Shown: positions 29,154-38,099 of the stretch, in pieces
Position numbering within the stretch: the stretch's first letter is position 1
How the letters are laid out: every line of letters starts with the position of its first letter
Assembly (NCBI GenBank): GCA_036525185.1
Contig: DATDAW010000054.1
Span: 1-64,000, forward strand
Source: DATDAW01 sp036525185
Lineage (GTDB): Bacteria > Verrucomicrobiota > Verrucomicrobiia > Chthoniobacterales > DASVRZ01
Reading direction: 5' to 3'
DNA: 64,000 nt
Notes under the pieces: generated by a model
The model's database searches: none
The model's input: the letters and a program-made list of their open reading frames with translations, nothing else
Told to the model about the DNA's origin: nothing
Translations under genes and position numbers: made by a program

Positions 29154-29210
29154 GATCGTAATCCTACTCCGACGCGCAATCGTAATCTTTTTTGAGACGG
29201 AGATTACGAT
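29154..29210. repeat. Extragenic repeat with ATCGTAATCT inverted arms
   Basis: ATCGTAATCT (29179-29188) and AGATTACGAT (29201-29210) form a perfect 10-base-pair stem around a 12-base loop. A third, direct copy (ATCGTAATCC) is at 29155-29164. The element occupies most of the 83-base gap between the OYE gene and the methyltransferase gene. It looks like a REP-type sequence, and it could also act as an mRNA stabiliser or terminator. Confidence 0.5.
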
Positions 29211-29231
29211 CTAAGGGCGGGAGTGAGAATA

Positions 29232-30290
29232 TTACGCCGCCAGCGCGGGATAGTCAGTGTATCCCTCCACGCCGGGCGAGTAGAAGAGCTCGGCGATTGG
29301 CTCATTTAAAGCAGCCTGTTTTGCAAAACGTTTTGGCAAATCCGGATTCGCGATAAACGGAATCCCATATCCCACGGCGTCTGCCTGGTCCGCGGCGAGC
29401 ACGGCTTCACCGCTCTCCCGCGTAAATTCTTCGTTCGCAGTGTAGAATCCCCCGAACGCTTCCCTGAGTCCCGGGCCGAACCGGTGGCCTTCGAGCGATT
29501 CGCGGGCGAAAAGGAAGGCGATATCACGTTTCCGCAATTCCCTGGCCACATACCCAAATGTCGCAGCCGGATCTGAATCCGGGCCAGGCTCGGACCGGGA
29601 ACCACGCGGCGAGATGTGCACGCCGACGCGGTTTGCCCCCCACACCGAGATCGCTGCATCCGTGGCTTCGAGAAGAAACCGGGCGCGGTTTTCGATGCTG
29701 CCGCCGTAGGCATCCGTCCGAAAATTGTTGGCGTCGCTCAAAAATTGATTTGGCAGATAACCATTTGCCCCGTGAATTTCGACGCCGTCGAAACCCGCAG
29801 CGAGCGCGTTCTCCGCACCCTTGCGATAGTCTTCGATCACGCCGGGAATTTCATCGATCTCCAGGGCTCGTGGCGTCACATACGGTCTTTGCGGCCTGAC
29901 GAGGCTCACGGTTCCAACTGCCGCGACGGCGCTCGCCGAGACAGGGAGTTTTCCATCGAGATAAATGGGATCAGAAACGCGTCCGACATGCCACAGCTGC
30001 AGAAAGATCCGGCCACCGGCGGCGTGCACGGCTTTCGTTACCAGTTTCCAGCCTTCCACCTGTTCCGCCGACCATATGCCCGGCGTATCCGGATAACCCA
30101 CGCCCATAGGCGTCACGGAAGTCGCTTCCGACAAAATGAAGCCAGCCGATGCCCGTTGCGCGTAATACTTCGCATTTAGAGCATTTGGAATGCGTCCGGC
30201 GCTGGCTCTGCAGCGCGTGAGTGGGGCCATGATGATACGATTCGGAATCTCGAGGTCTCCGACTTTTGCGGGATCGAACAGAGTGGGCAT
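29232..30290 (-). CDS. Alkene reductase, Old Yellow Enzyme family (NemA-like)
   Basis: The 352-residue flavoprotein reduces activated C=C bonds (enones, maleimides, nitro compounds) with NAD(P)H and bound FMN. It begins with the family's FDPAKVGDLEIPNRIIMAPLTR. It contains LQLWHVGR and the substrate-binding HGANGYLPNQF, where His and Asn hold the carbonyl oxygen. RTDAYGGSIENRARFLLE follows. The length is normal for OYE. It lies 34 bases downstream of an MFS exporter gene with the ArsR-type regulator divergent from that, so the set may respond to reactive electrophiles. That role is inferred. Confidence 0.92.
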   Translation of the reverse strand: MPTLFDPAKVGDLEIPNRIIMAPLTRCRASAGRIPNALNAKYYAQRASAGFILSEATSVTPMGVGYPDTPGIWSAEQVEGWKLVTKAVHAAGGRIFLQLWHVGRVSDPIYLDGKLPVSASAVAAVGTVSLVRPQRPYVTPRALEIDEIPGVIEDYRKGAENALAAGFDGVEIHGANGYLPNQFLSDANNFRTDAYGGSIENRARFLLEATDAAISVWGANRVGVHISPRGSRSEPGPDSDPAATFGYVARELRKRDIAFLFARESLEGHRFGPGLREAFGGFYTANEEFTRESGEAVLAADQADAVGYGIPFIANPDLPKRFAKQAALNEPIAELFYSPGVEGYTDYPALAA

Positions 30291-30324
30291 TTTCGTTCCT
30301 TTTTTGAATCAAATGGTCGCTAAA

Positions 30325-31584
30325 TCAGTTGGTCGCGCATGCTGCATTGGACGGTTCGTCCGAAGCCGTTTCGGGCTGACGGGGCCGAAGCGACGCCAGG
30401 AAGAGCGTCACCAGCAGAGCCACGATGGCGACGCCGGCTGCGGTCAACGGAACAGCCGTCCAACCGAAGTTCCGATCGATGACGATGCCTCCGAGCCATG
30501 CGCCCAGCGCATTGCCGGCGTTAAACGCGCCGATGTTCATCGTCGACACCAGATTTGGTGCCTCTTTGCCAAGCGATACGACGTTCATCTGCAGTCCATT
30601 GGCTACGCAAAAGGATGTCAACGCCCAGAAAAACAGGGTCACAGAAGCCGGCAGGAGGTTGTGGCTCGTCCAGGAAAACAACGCCTCCAGGATCGCCATG
30701 GCGATAAAGCCACCAATCAGAGACGTCATGGGACGCCAGTCAGTTAATCTGCCGCCCAACACGCCGCCGATAGTCATTCCGACGCCGATCAGGAGCAATA
30801 CCCACGTGACACCTCGGGGCGAAATGCGTGTCACTTCGCCGAGAATCGGCGCGATATACGTGAAAAGGACAAACATTGACGCCGAAAACAGCACGGTCAT
30901 GGTCAATCCCAGCCAGATTCGTCCCTCGCGCAGGGCCGACAATTCGCGTTGAATGCTGCTGGTTTCTTCGTTTTTATCCGAAGGCAGCAGAGTGATCAGC
31001 GAAATAAACGTTATCACGCCCAGACCGGTCACCGCCCAAAATGTCGAACGCCAGCCCGCGGCCTGTCCGAGTGCGGTGCCAAGTGGCACGCCAAGCACGT
31101 TGGCCAGGGTCAAACCCGTAAAGATAAGAGCGACCACTGCTGCTTTGCGTCCGGGAGGCGCGAGACTCGTCCCAACCACTGTGCTAATCCCGAAAAACGC
31201 GCCGTGGCAGAGCGCCGTAACGACCCGTGCAATCATCAGCAGGCTGTAATTTGCCGCCAGCGCGCATAACAGGTTGCCGATGACAAAGATCGCCATCAAG
31301 ACAATCAGCGCCGTTTTCCTGGGCAACCGTGCTGTTACCATGGCCATGATCGGCGCGCCGATGGCGACTCCCAGAGCGTAGCCGCTTACCAACCATCCGG
31401 CGCTTGGGATGGACACGTTTAAATTGGTCGCCACCTGGGGCAGCAAGCCCATGATCACGAACTCTGTTGTGCCGATTGCAAATGCCGCAATCGCAAGTGC
31501 CAAAATGGCGAGCGACGTCTGTTTGTTATTCTGTGCCGGGCCAGACAGCGCGGCGGGAGCTGATTCGAAGATCTGTCCTTGCAT
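30325..31584 (-). CDS. MFS transporter, DHA1 family drug/sugar exporter (AraJ/YdhP-like)
   Basis: The 419-residue protein has twelve predicted membrane spans. It carries the motif FAIGTTEFVIMGLLPQVA at the first span, typical of the AraJ/YdhP/PbuE group of proton-driven exporters, and the loop-2 motif MVTARLPRKTALIV. Such proteins usually export small drugs, purines or sugars. It is co-directional with the OYE gene and divergent from the ArsR-type regulator, so it is the likely regulated target. The substrate is unknown. Confidence 0.88.
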   Translation of the reverse strand: MQGQIFESAPAALSGPAQNNKQTSLAILALAIAAFAIGTTEFVIMGLLPQVATNLNVSIPSAGWLVSGYALGVAIGAPIMAMVTARLPRKTALIVLMAIFVIGNLLCALAANYSLLMIARVVTALCHGAFFGISTVVGTSLAPPGRKAAVVALIFTGLTLANVLGVPLGTALGQAAGWRSTFWAVTGLGVITFISLITLLPSDKNEETSSIQRELSALREGRIWLGLTMTVLFSASMFVLFTYIAPILGEVTRISPRGVTWVLLLIGVGMTIGGVLGGRLTDWRPMTSLIGGFIAMAILEALFSWTSHNLLPASVTLFFWALTSFCVANGLQMNVVSLGKEAPNLVSTMNIGAFNAGNALGAWLGGIVIDRNFGWTAVPLTAAGVAIVALLVTLFLASLRPRQPETASDEPSNAACATN

Positions 31585-31646
31585 GGTTCGAAACTATTGA
31601 ACAATGGAACTCTTGAATTGCAAGCGGCTTTGATTACTTTGTTCGC

Positions 31647-31997
31647 ATCAGACCGTTACATCATCCCTCCATCGAATCCGTCACCGTCGCAGGCATCCTT
31701 CATGCCCTGTCTGACCCCGTCCGTGCTGCGCTTTTCAATGAACTCGTCCAGGAAACCGAGTGCCTCAATTGCACGGATGCCATGTCGCGCGCCAAACTGA
31801 AAATGCCCAAATCGACATGCTCGCAGCATTATCAAATCCTGCGCGAAAGCGGTCTCATCTGGAGCGAACGCCGCGGGGTGGAACTGGCGAGCCGGCCGCG
31901 CACGGACGAGCTCGAAACGCGCTTTCCCGGCTTAATAAAATCCATCCTCTATGCTTACGAGGCGGAGGCCGAAACGACCTCTTCCGCGCGAAGCTGA
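31647..31997 (+). CDS. ArsR-type winged-helix transcriptional regulator without a standard start codon
   Basis: The frame from about 31647 encodes 116 residues with a clear ArsR fold: HALSDPVRAALFNELVQ (helix 1-2 region), the recognition helix in KSTCSQHYQILRESGLI, the wing SERRGVE, and the ending RFPGLIKSILYA. By comparison with relatives the protein should start near RPLHHPSIESV. At that point the codon is ATC (31647), and no ATG, GTG or TTG exists in frame between the upstream stop (31614-31616) and residue 46. Either ATC or ATT is used, the gene is damaged, or a base is misread. The internal ATG at 31782 would delete the first half of the DNA-binding domain. It is divergent from the MFS and OYE genes and is likely their regulator. 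Confidence 0.6.
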   Translation: MRPLHHPSIESVTVAGILHALSDPVRAALFNELVQETECLNCTDAMSRAKLKMPKSTCSQHYQILRESGLIWSERRGVELASRPRTDELETRFPGLIKSILYAYEAEAETTSSARS

Positions 31998-32142
31998 TTT
32001 TTCCTGTCGGGCGAGAAGTCTCCGGAATTGCGAGCACCGGTGTGTCGCTGTGGAGGACATCGATAATGCCTCAAATTAGGTGGTGTCGCGTCTTGATCTC
32101 CATCGACAATTCTTCAATTCTTCGCTATTTTGCGGTGTGACG

Positions 32143-32979
32143 ATGCGTTTACAGTGGAATCCACTTCCCAGGCGCTTTCGCGGGTGGCCGAATCCCGATG
32201 CTCCCGCTACATGGATTGTCATCGCATTCGCCATTTCCTGTTTTTGTTCGGCATTGATCATGGATCGCTTCGAACCCGGTTCGAGCGTCGGCGCCCTGGC
32301 TCTCTCGACGGAAGGCGTTGCTTCGGGACACGTATGGCAGTTGATAACCTGCTTGTTTATTGATTACTCCGTGCTCCAGCTAGGCATCGCGATGACTGGA
32401 CTTTATATCTGCGGCTCGGAGCTTGAGCCCATCATCGGTGCGAAACATCTGCTGGGGGCCTTTTTTTCCACGGGAATGTTAGGAAGTGCGTCGTCCCTTT
32501 TGCTCATGGGTGCATCGTCCCATCAAATGGGCGTGATGCCCGCTGTCGGCGGGATTCTGGCGACGTATGCCACGATTCTTCCGGGACTTGAGGTGCACCG
32601 TTTCCTGTTCATCCCGTTACCCGCCGGGGTCACGGTCCGCGCCTTTGCGTGGATTGCTCTCGTGTCGGGAATAAGCGCGTCCGCGTTAGGCTGGCTGCCG
32701 GGAAATTCACCGTTGGTCTTTCCTGCCGCCATGTCTTGCGGATGGATTTATGCGCGCATGCTTGGATTCGGCATCCCGACCACGATCGAACGCTACTTCA
32801 TTGAACGTCGCGTTCGGCGTCACCGGCGCGCCCGTCTATCTCCGGAGCAATTCATCGCATTGGAGATTGATCCGATTCTGGAGAAGATTTCGCGGACTGG
32901 CATGCGGAGTCTAACGCGGGAAGAACGCCGAATTCTTGAGCAGGGACGGGAAAAGATCGACGCGGAGATGAAGCGTTAA
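32143..32979 (+). CDS. Rhomboid-fold membrane protein lacking the catalytic Ser and His (pseudoprotease)
   Basis: The 278-residue protein has about six membrane spans in rhomboid order: a first span, the GHVWQLITCLFIDYSVLQL loop, then ICGSELEPIIGAKHLL, which matches the rhomboid consensus. At the active-site helix the expected GxSG reads AVGG (residues 134-137), so the nucleophilic Ser is Gly. The later helix, which should begin with the catalytic His, reads FPAAMSCGWIY. A cytoplasmic tail (ALEIDPILEKISRTGMRSL) resembles the tail of many bacterial rhomboids. It cannot be an active serine protease and may bind membrane substrates, as inactive rhomboids of eukaryotes do. I use the ATG at 32143; GTG at 32137 is possible. 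A 145-base gap separates it from the regulator gene. Confidence 0.7.
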   Translation: MRLQWNPLPRRFRGWPNPDAPATWIVIAFAISCFCSALIMDRFEPGSSVGALALSTEGVASGHVWQLITCLFIDYSVLQLGIAMTGLYICGSELEPIIGAKHLLGAFFSTGMLGSASSLLLMGASSHQMGVMPAVGGILATYATILPGLEVHRFLFIPLPAGVTVRAFAWIALVSGISASALGWLPGNSPLVFPAAMSCGWIYARMLGFGIPTTIERYFIERRVRRHRRARLSPEQFIALEIDPILEKISRTGMRSLTREERRILEQGREKIDAEMKR

Positions 32980-33054
32980 ATGCGCAGGTCGCGGATTTAA
33001 TCTTCCTGAGAAATCCTGAGAAACCGAGGGCGATACGTTAATTTATCCAGATAG

Positions 33055-35814
33055 CTAGGGTTCTGAAACAAGAACGGCGATTGGGAAGCCATCGAAGAGG
33101 GCTCTTGCGCGGATAGCGTCCGAACCGGCTGGGATGTTTTGCGTGAAAAGGTTTCGCCAGCGGATGGCGCTGTCCAGCCCCGCGACGGCTGTATCGCCCC
33201 ATCGTTCGGTCGGCGGATTGAATCCAGCTTTCGTCGTGAGGCGCGGGACAACAACCAGCAGGGTCGTCCCTTCGTGTTCGCGCTGGAAAGCGATCAGGTT
33301 CTTGCTATGAAGGCCTCTGGTTTTTAACGGCTCGTATGTTCCTTCCTGGAAGAGCTTTTTGTGACTTTTCCGCAGATGGAGAAGGGTTTTGGTGATATGC
33401 AGCTTGATCCAGCCATCCCGCCAGTGGGCGAGAAGGTCCGAAAAAGGTACATTGTCGAGCGTTCTCAGGAGCTCAGCGCGCAAGGCATAATCGACGGGCC
33501 GGCGATTGTCAGGGTCGACCAGGCTCCAATCCCAAAGCTCCGTTCCCTGGTAGATATCCGGCATCCCGGGTGCGGTTAGTTTCAGCGTGAGTTGTGTGAG
33601 GGCGTTGATCATCCCAGGGACAAGCGTCGTTTCCACAAAAGCCTGAAAGGGTGCCAGAAACTGGTTTTGGGGACCGCGTGTCAGCAACTGTTTGACGAAT
33701 TCCGACACGGCTTGGTCCCATTGCTCGTGGGGCTCGATCCAGCTGGAGTGCGTCTTGGCTTCATGCAACGCCTTCAACATGTATTCCTGAACACGGGAGA
33801 TATAGGTGGCATGTTCGCCATCGTCCATCGGATGGGAGGGCCAGGAGCCGACCAGCGTTTGGTAAATCAAGTACTCTTCGTTCGGGTCCGGAGCCATTTC
33901 TCCGTCGATCTCTCGGCGAAGCTTGCGGTTCAACTTGCGCCATTTGCGTACGACGGCGAGCCATTTATATGGAATTTCTGAGAGAACGGCCAGTCTTGCG
34001 CGGACGTCTTCGCTGCGCTTGGTGTCGTGGGTCGACGTCGTTAGCATATTGTGGGGGAACTCCGCGAGACGCCGTGTGTTCGCCTCGTGGAATTTTTCGA
34101 CGCTCATTCCAAAAACGTCCGGTTCCCCTCCGACTTCGTTGAGAGCAATAAAACGGTTGTAAACATAGAACGTCGTGTCCTCGACCCCTTTTGCCATGAT
34201 GGGGCCGGTGCATTGCTGGAGCTTCAGGATGAACTGCCTGCGCAATTCCGGATCGACAGGGTGAAGATTGGGGTCGGGCGGCAGAAGAACGTCACGAATG
34301 AATTCGAAGACGGTCCTCTCAAGTGCCGGATTGCGCCGGCGCGCGAGCGCGATGGCCCGCAGAATGATTCTTCGATCGAGATCGTCCGGTGGATTATCCG
34401 GGATGAGATAGGTGCGATAGACAGGAAAACAGGCGATCACCTCGCGAAGGGCTATGGTTAACGCGTTTACGGTGAAATCGCGATACCAGCGGTTGCTCTC
34501 CGAGATTCGGTTGAGGGTGTGGCCGAGGTAGTTTACTTCACTGGAGAGCGACACTTGCATCACCAGCTTCTTGTTGCGGTAAACCATTTCCCGGTAGTTC
34601 CATTCGTCGCCGATGATGTCGTGATAACCTTCCGTCAATCGTTTTTCAGCCGACGAATCTACCAGGAGTGCGGTCGTTCGGGCCGCAAATTCGTAACCGG
34701 TGGTGCCGTGCACGGGCCAGTCGGGACGTAGCTGTTCCGTATGGCCGAGAATTTTTTCGACCAGTAGATAGACTGCCTTATCGCCTCCTGTTTTTCCGAG
34801 GGCGGTGGCAAGTCCGTCTTGAAGTTGTGTCAGATAAGAACGCGGGTCTGCGAGACCGTCGATGTGATCGATCCGAACTCCTGTGACCACACCGCGCGAG
34901 ACGAGATCGAAAAGCAGGTGATGCGTGTCTGTAAAAACTTCCGGAAGCTCCATGCGGAGGGCCGCCAGGTCGTTGATGTCAAAGAAACGGCGGTAGTTAA
35001 TTTCTTCGGAGGCGACCTTCCAGAAGCTCAACCGATAATGCTGTGTCGCTATCAAAGCATCGAGCCGGTCGAAATCGGCATGGAGGGCGTTCAATTCCGA
35101 TTCGATGGCTTGAGCGAGCTGCGAGCCTCGAGAGGTTAGATCGATCAGCAATTCGTTGACCGCACGGCGTTCCTCGAGACGCATGGACCCTGTCATGCGA
35201 TAGCTTCGATCCAGAGTGTCGAGCAGGTTTCTCTTTTCGTCGACTGGCATGTCCGTTTTGGCGACTGCGTTTTCGAGGATCGGCAGTGTCGACGACGGGG
35301 TCAGCGGGAGTCGGTGTTGATAATAATTCAGGGTGAACGCGCCGTCTTTCCATTCCAAGCGAAACTCGCCCTTTTCCAGAACACGCCCGTATTGATCTCC
35401 CAGAATCGGGAGAAGGACCTTGTTGTGAAGTTCATTCTTGAGGGGATGCCAGTCGATATCGAAATAGCGGGCATACAGTGAATTGGCGCCATTTTCGAGC
35501 ACATCGGTCCACCAGCGGTTTTCAATGCCTGTGATCCCCATGTGGTTGGGCACGAAGTCCACGACCATGCGCATGCCATGTTGTTTCAGAGCCTCTGAAA
35601 GTGCCTCGAAATCCTGCTCCGAGCCGATTTCGGGATCAAACGCGTTGTGGTCGCAGACGTCGTAACCGTGGGTGCTGCCGGGGGCGGATTTAAAAAACGG
35701 CGAGGCGTAAAGGCTGTCAATTCCGAGCCCCGCCAGGTAGGGAACCAACGCAAGCGCGTCCTCGAAGGTGAAGTTTTGGTGAAATTGCAGCCGATAAGTT
35801 GCCGTTGGGATCAT
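33055..35814 (-). CDS. treY: Malto-oligosyltrehalose synthase TreY
   Basis: TreY turns the reducing end of a maltodextrin into a trehalose unit by intramolecular transglucosylation (GH13). The 919-residue protein starts with TYRLQFHQNFTFEDAL and LAGLGIDSLYASPFF, has VDFVPNHMGI, the nucleophile region GVRIDHIDGLADPRSYL, and STHDTKRSEDVRARL. All are TreY landmarks, and the length is slightly above average. The partner TreZ, which releases trehalose, is not in this window. The gene is downstream of nagB by 50 bases and may share its transcript. Confidence 0.94.
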   Translation of the reverse strand: MIPTATYRLQFHQNFTFEDALALVPYLAGLGIDSLYASPFFKSAPGSTHGYDVCDHNAFDPEIGSEQDFEALSEALKQHGMRMVVDFVPNHMGITGIENRWWTDVLENGANSLYARYFDIDWHPLKNELHNKVLLPILGDQYGRVLEKGEFRLEWKDGAFTLNYYQHRLPLTPSSTLPILENAVAKTDMPVDEKRNLLDTLDRSYRMTGSMRLEERRAVNELLIDLTSRGSQLAQAIESELNALHADFDRLDALIATQHYRLSFWKVASEEINYRRFFDINDLAALRMELPEVFTDTHHLLFDLVSRGVVTGVRIDHIDGLADPRSYLTQLQDGLATALGKTGGDKAVYLLVEKILGHTEQLRPDWPVHGTTGYEFAARTTALLVDSSAEKRLTEGYHDIIGDEWNYREMVYRNKKLVMQVSLSSEVNYLGHTLNRISESNRWYRDFTVNALTIALREVIACFPVYRTYLIPDNPPDDLDRRIILRAIALARRRNPALERTVFEFIRDVLLPPDPNLHPVDPELRRQFILKLQQCTGPIMAKGVEDTTFYVYNRFIALNEVGGEPDVFGMSVEKFHEANTRRLAEFPHNMLTTSTHDTKRSEDVRARLAVLSEIPYKWLAVVRKWRKLNRKLRREIDGEMAPDPNEEYLIYQTLVGSWPSHPMDDGEHATYISRVQEYMLKALHEAKTHSSWIEPHEQWDQAVSEFVKQLLTRGPQNQFLAPFQAFVETTLVPGMINALTQLTLKLTAPGMPDIYQGTELWDWSLVDPDNRRPVDYALRAELLRTLDNVPFSDLLAHWRDGWIKLHITKTLLHLRKSHKKLFQEGTYEPLKTRGLHSKNLIAFQREHEGTTLLVVVPRLTTKAGFNPPTERWGDTAVAGLDSAIRWRNLFTQNIPAGSDAIRARALFDGFPIAVLVSEP

Positions 35815-35864
35815 GCACGTGTCTTATTCGGCTGAGATGGCGGATTTGGATGTAAAAAGCAAGA

Positions 35865-36656
35865 TCAGGAGATTTGTTGCCACTCAGGTTTGTGATCGAA
35901 AACCCACCGATAATAGTCGCGACGTTGAAGTTTGCTGGCGGCGGCCTTGTCGAGCAGCAACGTGGCCTGGGGATGCATCTGGAGAATCGTGGATGGAAAC
36001 AGCGCGCTGATGGGGCCTTCGATGGTTTCGGCCACGGCCCGCGCTTTTCTTTCGCCGAATGCCAGGAGAACGATATGGCGGGCTTCCATGATGGTGCCGA
36101 CGCCCATGGTGATGACATGATGCGGGATCTCGTCTGGCCTGGCGAAAAACGGGGCGTTGTCCTGGAGCGTGCGCTCTGTAAGGGTTTTAATGCGCGTCCT
36201 GGACGTCAGTGCGGAGGTGGGCTCGTTGAAGCCGATGTGGCCGTCGGAACCGATGCCGAGGATTTGCAGGTCGATGCCACCCGCATCGCGGATTTCTTCT
36301 TCGTAACGACGGCAATAATCGAGGACTTCGGCGCCTTCTATTTGTCCATCGGGGATGTGGATATTGGCGGGGGCAACGTTGATGTGTTTGAACAAGTTTT
36401 CCCGCATAAAATGGTTGTAAGAAGCGGGATGATCGGAGGCGAGGCCCAAGTATTCGTCGAGGTTGAACGTTGTGACCGAGCCGAAATCCAGTTTTTCCTC
36501 GCGATGGAGACGGATCAACTCCCGGTATAGCAACAAGGGCGTGCTACCCGTCGCGAGCCCCAAGGTGGCGTTGGGTTTGCGGCGGACGAGGTCGCGAATC
36601 AATCGCGCCACGTAGAGGCTGATGGTCGAGGCGTCACTCTGAATGATGACTTCCAT
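35865..36656 (-). CDS. nagB: Glucosamine-6-phosphate deaminase
   Basis: NagB converts glucosamine-6-phosphate to fructose-6-phosphate and ammonia. The 263-residue protein carries ATGSTPLLLYRELIR, TTFNLDEYLGLASDHPASY, GIGSDGHIGFNEPTS and the RTRIKTLT segment, all conserved in the family and covering the substrate-binding and catalytic residues. The length is normal. It stands upstream of treY on the minus strand. With the deacetylase and PBP genes it fits amino-sugar turnover, but no nagA is near. Confidence 0.95.
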   Translation of the reverse strand: MEVIIQSDASTISLYVARLIRDLVRRKPNATLGLATGSTPLLLYRELIRLHREEKLDFGSVTTFNLDEYLGLASDHPASYNHFMRENLFKHINVAPANIHIPDGQIEGAEVLDYCRRYEEEIRDAGGIDLQILGIGSDGHIGFNEPTSALTSRTRIKTLTERTLQDNAPFFARPDEIPHHVITMGVGTIMEARHIVLLAFGERKARAVAETIEGPISALFPSTILQMHPQATLLLDKAAASKLQRRDYYRWVFDHKPEWQQIS

Positions 36657-36800
36657 GGCGTTTCAGAACCATATTAAGGCATCTGGCGGGGGGAGCTGGG
36701 AGTTCTGTCAAATAGAAACGGCGGTCCCACAGGCAGGCTGGATTTTCTCAGAGTTTTCACCAACGCAATGAACGACGCAGCGATGCGGCGACGGTCCGTA

Positions 36801-37286
36801 TTAGCCGCCTGGTGGCGGGGAGTAACGGAATTCTTTGTGGCTGATTTTTCCGCCCGAGGAGGCGATCCAGACACCGAAAGAAAGTGCAATCGTGCCACAA
36901 ACCAGGGTTGCCACGGCCATTGAGGCGATCGCTTTGGAGGTTTTCATTGGGAGTGCCAAGCCGGCAAAGGCAAATCCGGCCGTCAGATAGAACAGGAAAA
37001 TGGTTTTTTCGGCGCGTTCTTCGTGTTCGTGCAGCCAGGCGCGGCCGTCATCGTCGAGCAACCCCTCCACTCTGTCCTCGGCTTTTTCTCCGAGCTCGAA
37101 GACGGGGTAAGCCGAAAGCGCGGTGACGAGGATGATGATATAAGCGGCAATCGCGGTGGCGCGGCTGCGTTGAAAAAGTGCAATAAGGAGAACCGCGAGA
37201 CCGATAAGAAGCCCAACGATCGGTAGATGGTTGAGGATGGCATGAAGGTACTCCGGTTGTTGGAGGCTTTTGAGGATGTCGTCCAT
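36801..37286 (-). CDS. Four-helix membrane protein, DUF2231-like
   Basis: The 161-residue protein has four predicted membrane spans. An early LHAILNHLPIVGLLIGLA motif and a later WLHEHEERAEKT sequence recall DUF2231 proteins, some of which may bind haem through His residues. I start at the ATG at 37286 because residues further upstream are antisense to nothing conserved and unlike the family. The function is not known. It lies downstream of the TVP38-type gene on the same strand, with a gap of about 110 bases. Confidence 0.6.
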   Translation of the reverse strand: MDDILKSLQQPEYLHAILNHLPIVGLLIGLAVLLIALFQRSRATAIAAYIIILVTALSAYPVFELGEKAEDRVEGLLDDDGRAWLHEHEERAEKTIFLFYLTAGFAFAGLALPMKTSKAIASMAVATLVCGTIALSFGVWIASSGGKISHKEFRYSPPPGG

Positions 37287-37397
37287 GAGCAGGTTTCTCG
37301 CGATCTTGCGTTTAGTCCTAGCCGTAATTTCTTTCGCGCCGGTTCTGCCGGGGCTGAGAAAACCAGATGCCTTCGGCGACGGAGGGGCAAGGAGCAA

Positions 37398-38099
37398 TCA
37401 CTCCATCTCTTTCAACATATTCCGTGCCAATCGGGCAAGCGCGACCGCGATGGCGACCGTCACCGCGAAACCGCCCAGCCAGAAAACATATTCGTGGAGA
37501 CTCGGGTTTGTCTGTCCTTTGAGGACCTGGAAGCCGTGTTTGCCGAGGGTGCCGAGGTAAGCGTAGAGGAATAATCCGGGCGTTCTGCCGAGCACCGTCC
37601 AGCCCATGCATGGCCAAAATTTCATTCGCGTGACGCCGTAGAGGTAGTTGAAAAGGCTCGTGGGAAAAAGCGGGTGAAGCTGTGTAAGAAAGACAATGCG
37701 CCCGTTGCTGCGAGCGATTTGTGTGTCGATGGTGCGCCATTTCGGGTTGCGCAGCAGATACTTCTCGATCCATGCCCTTCCCACAAGGCGTCCGATGCCG
37801 AACGAAGCCGCTGCCGCGAGGATGTTGCCGGCAAGGACAACCAGAAAACCTTTCCAGAGCCCGAACAACATTCCCGCTCCTGCTGACAGGATGCCGCCTG
37901 GAAGCAGCAGCACGTTGCAGACAGCGCAGAGCAACGGGTAAATAAACAGGCCTCGCGTGCCGAGGTGTTCGGTTGCCTTCTGAGCAGTGGCAATCCAGGT
38001 CATCACAGGAAATTGCCAGCTGACGGTGGCGACTACACTGATTCCCAGACACAACGCGCCGCCTTGAAACCACAGCGCGCTCCGTCTTATCGGATTCAT
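37398..38099 (-). CDS. TVP38/TMEM64 (DedA-like, SNARE-associated) membrane protein
   Basis: The 233-residue protein has five or six membrane spans. It has the VTT-domain features GGILSAGAGMLFGLWKGFLVV and GRLVGRAWIEKYL, followed by FLTQLHPLFPTSLFNYLYGVTR. Members of this superfamily scramble or flip lipids in membranes. Its ATG overlaps the stop of the upstream methyltransferase-reductase gene by ATGA, so translation is coupled. The functional link between the two is unclear. Confidence 0.85.
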   Translation of the reverse strand: MNPIRRSALWFQGGALCLGISVVATVSWQFPVMTWIATAQKATEHLGTRGLFIYPLLCAVCNVLLLPGGILSAGAGMLFGLWKGFLVVLAGNILAAAASFGIGRLVGRAWIEKYLLRNPKWRTIDTQIARSNGRIVFLTQLHPLFPTSLFNYLYGVTRMKFWPCMGWTVLGRTPGLFLYAYLGTLGKHGFQVLKGQTNPSLHEYVFWLGGFAVTVAIAVALARLARNMLKEME

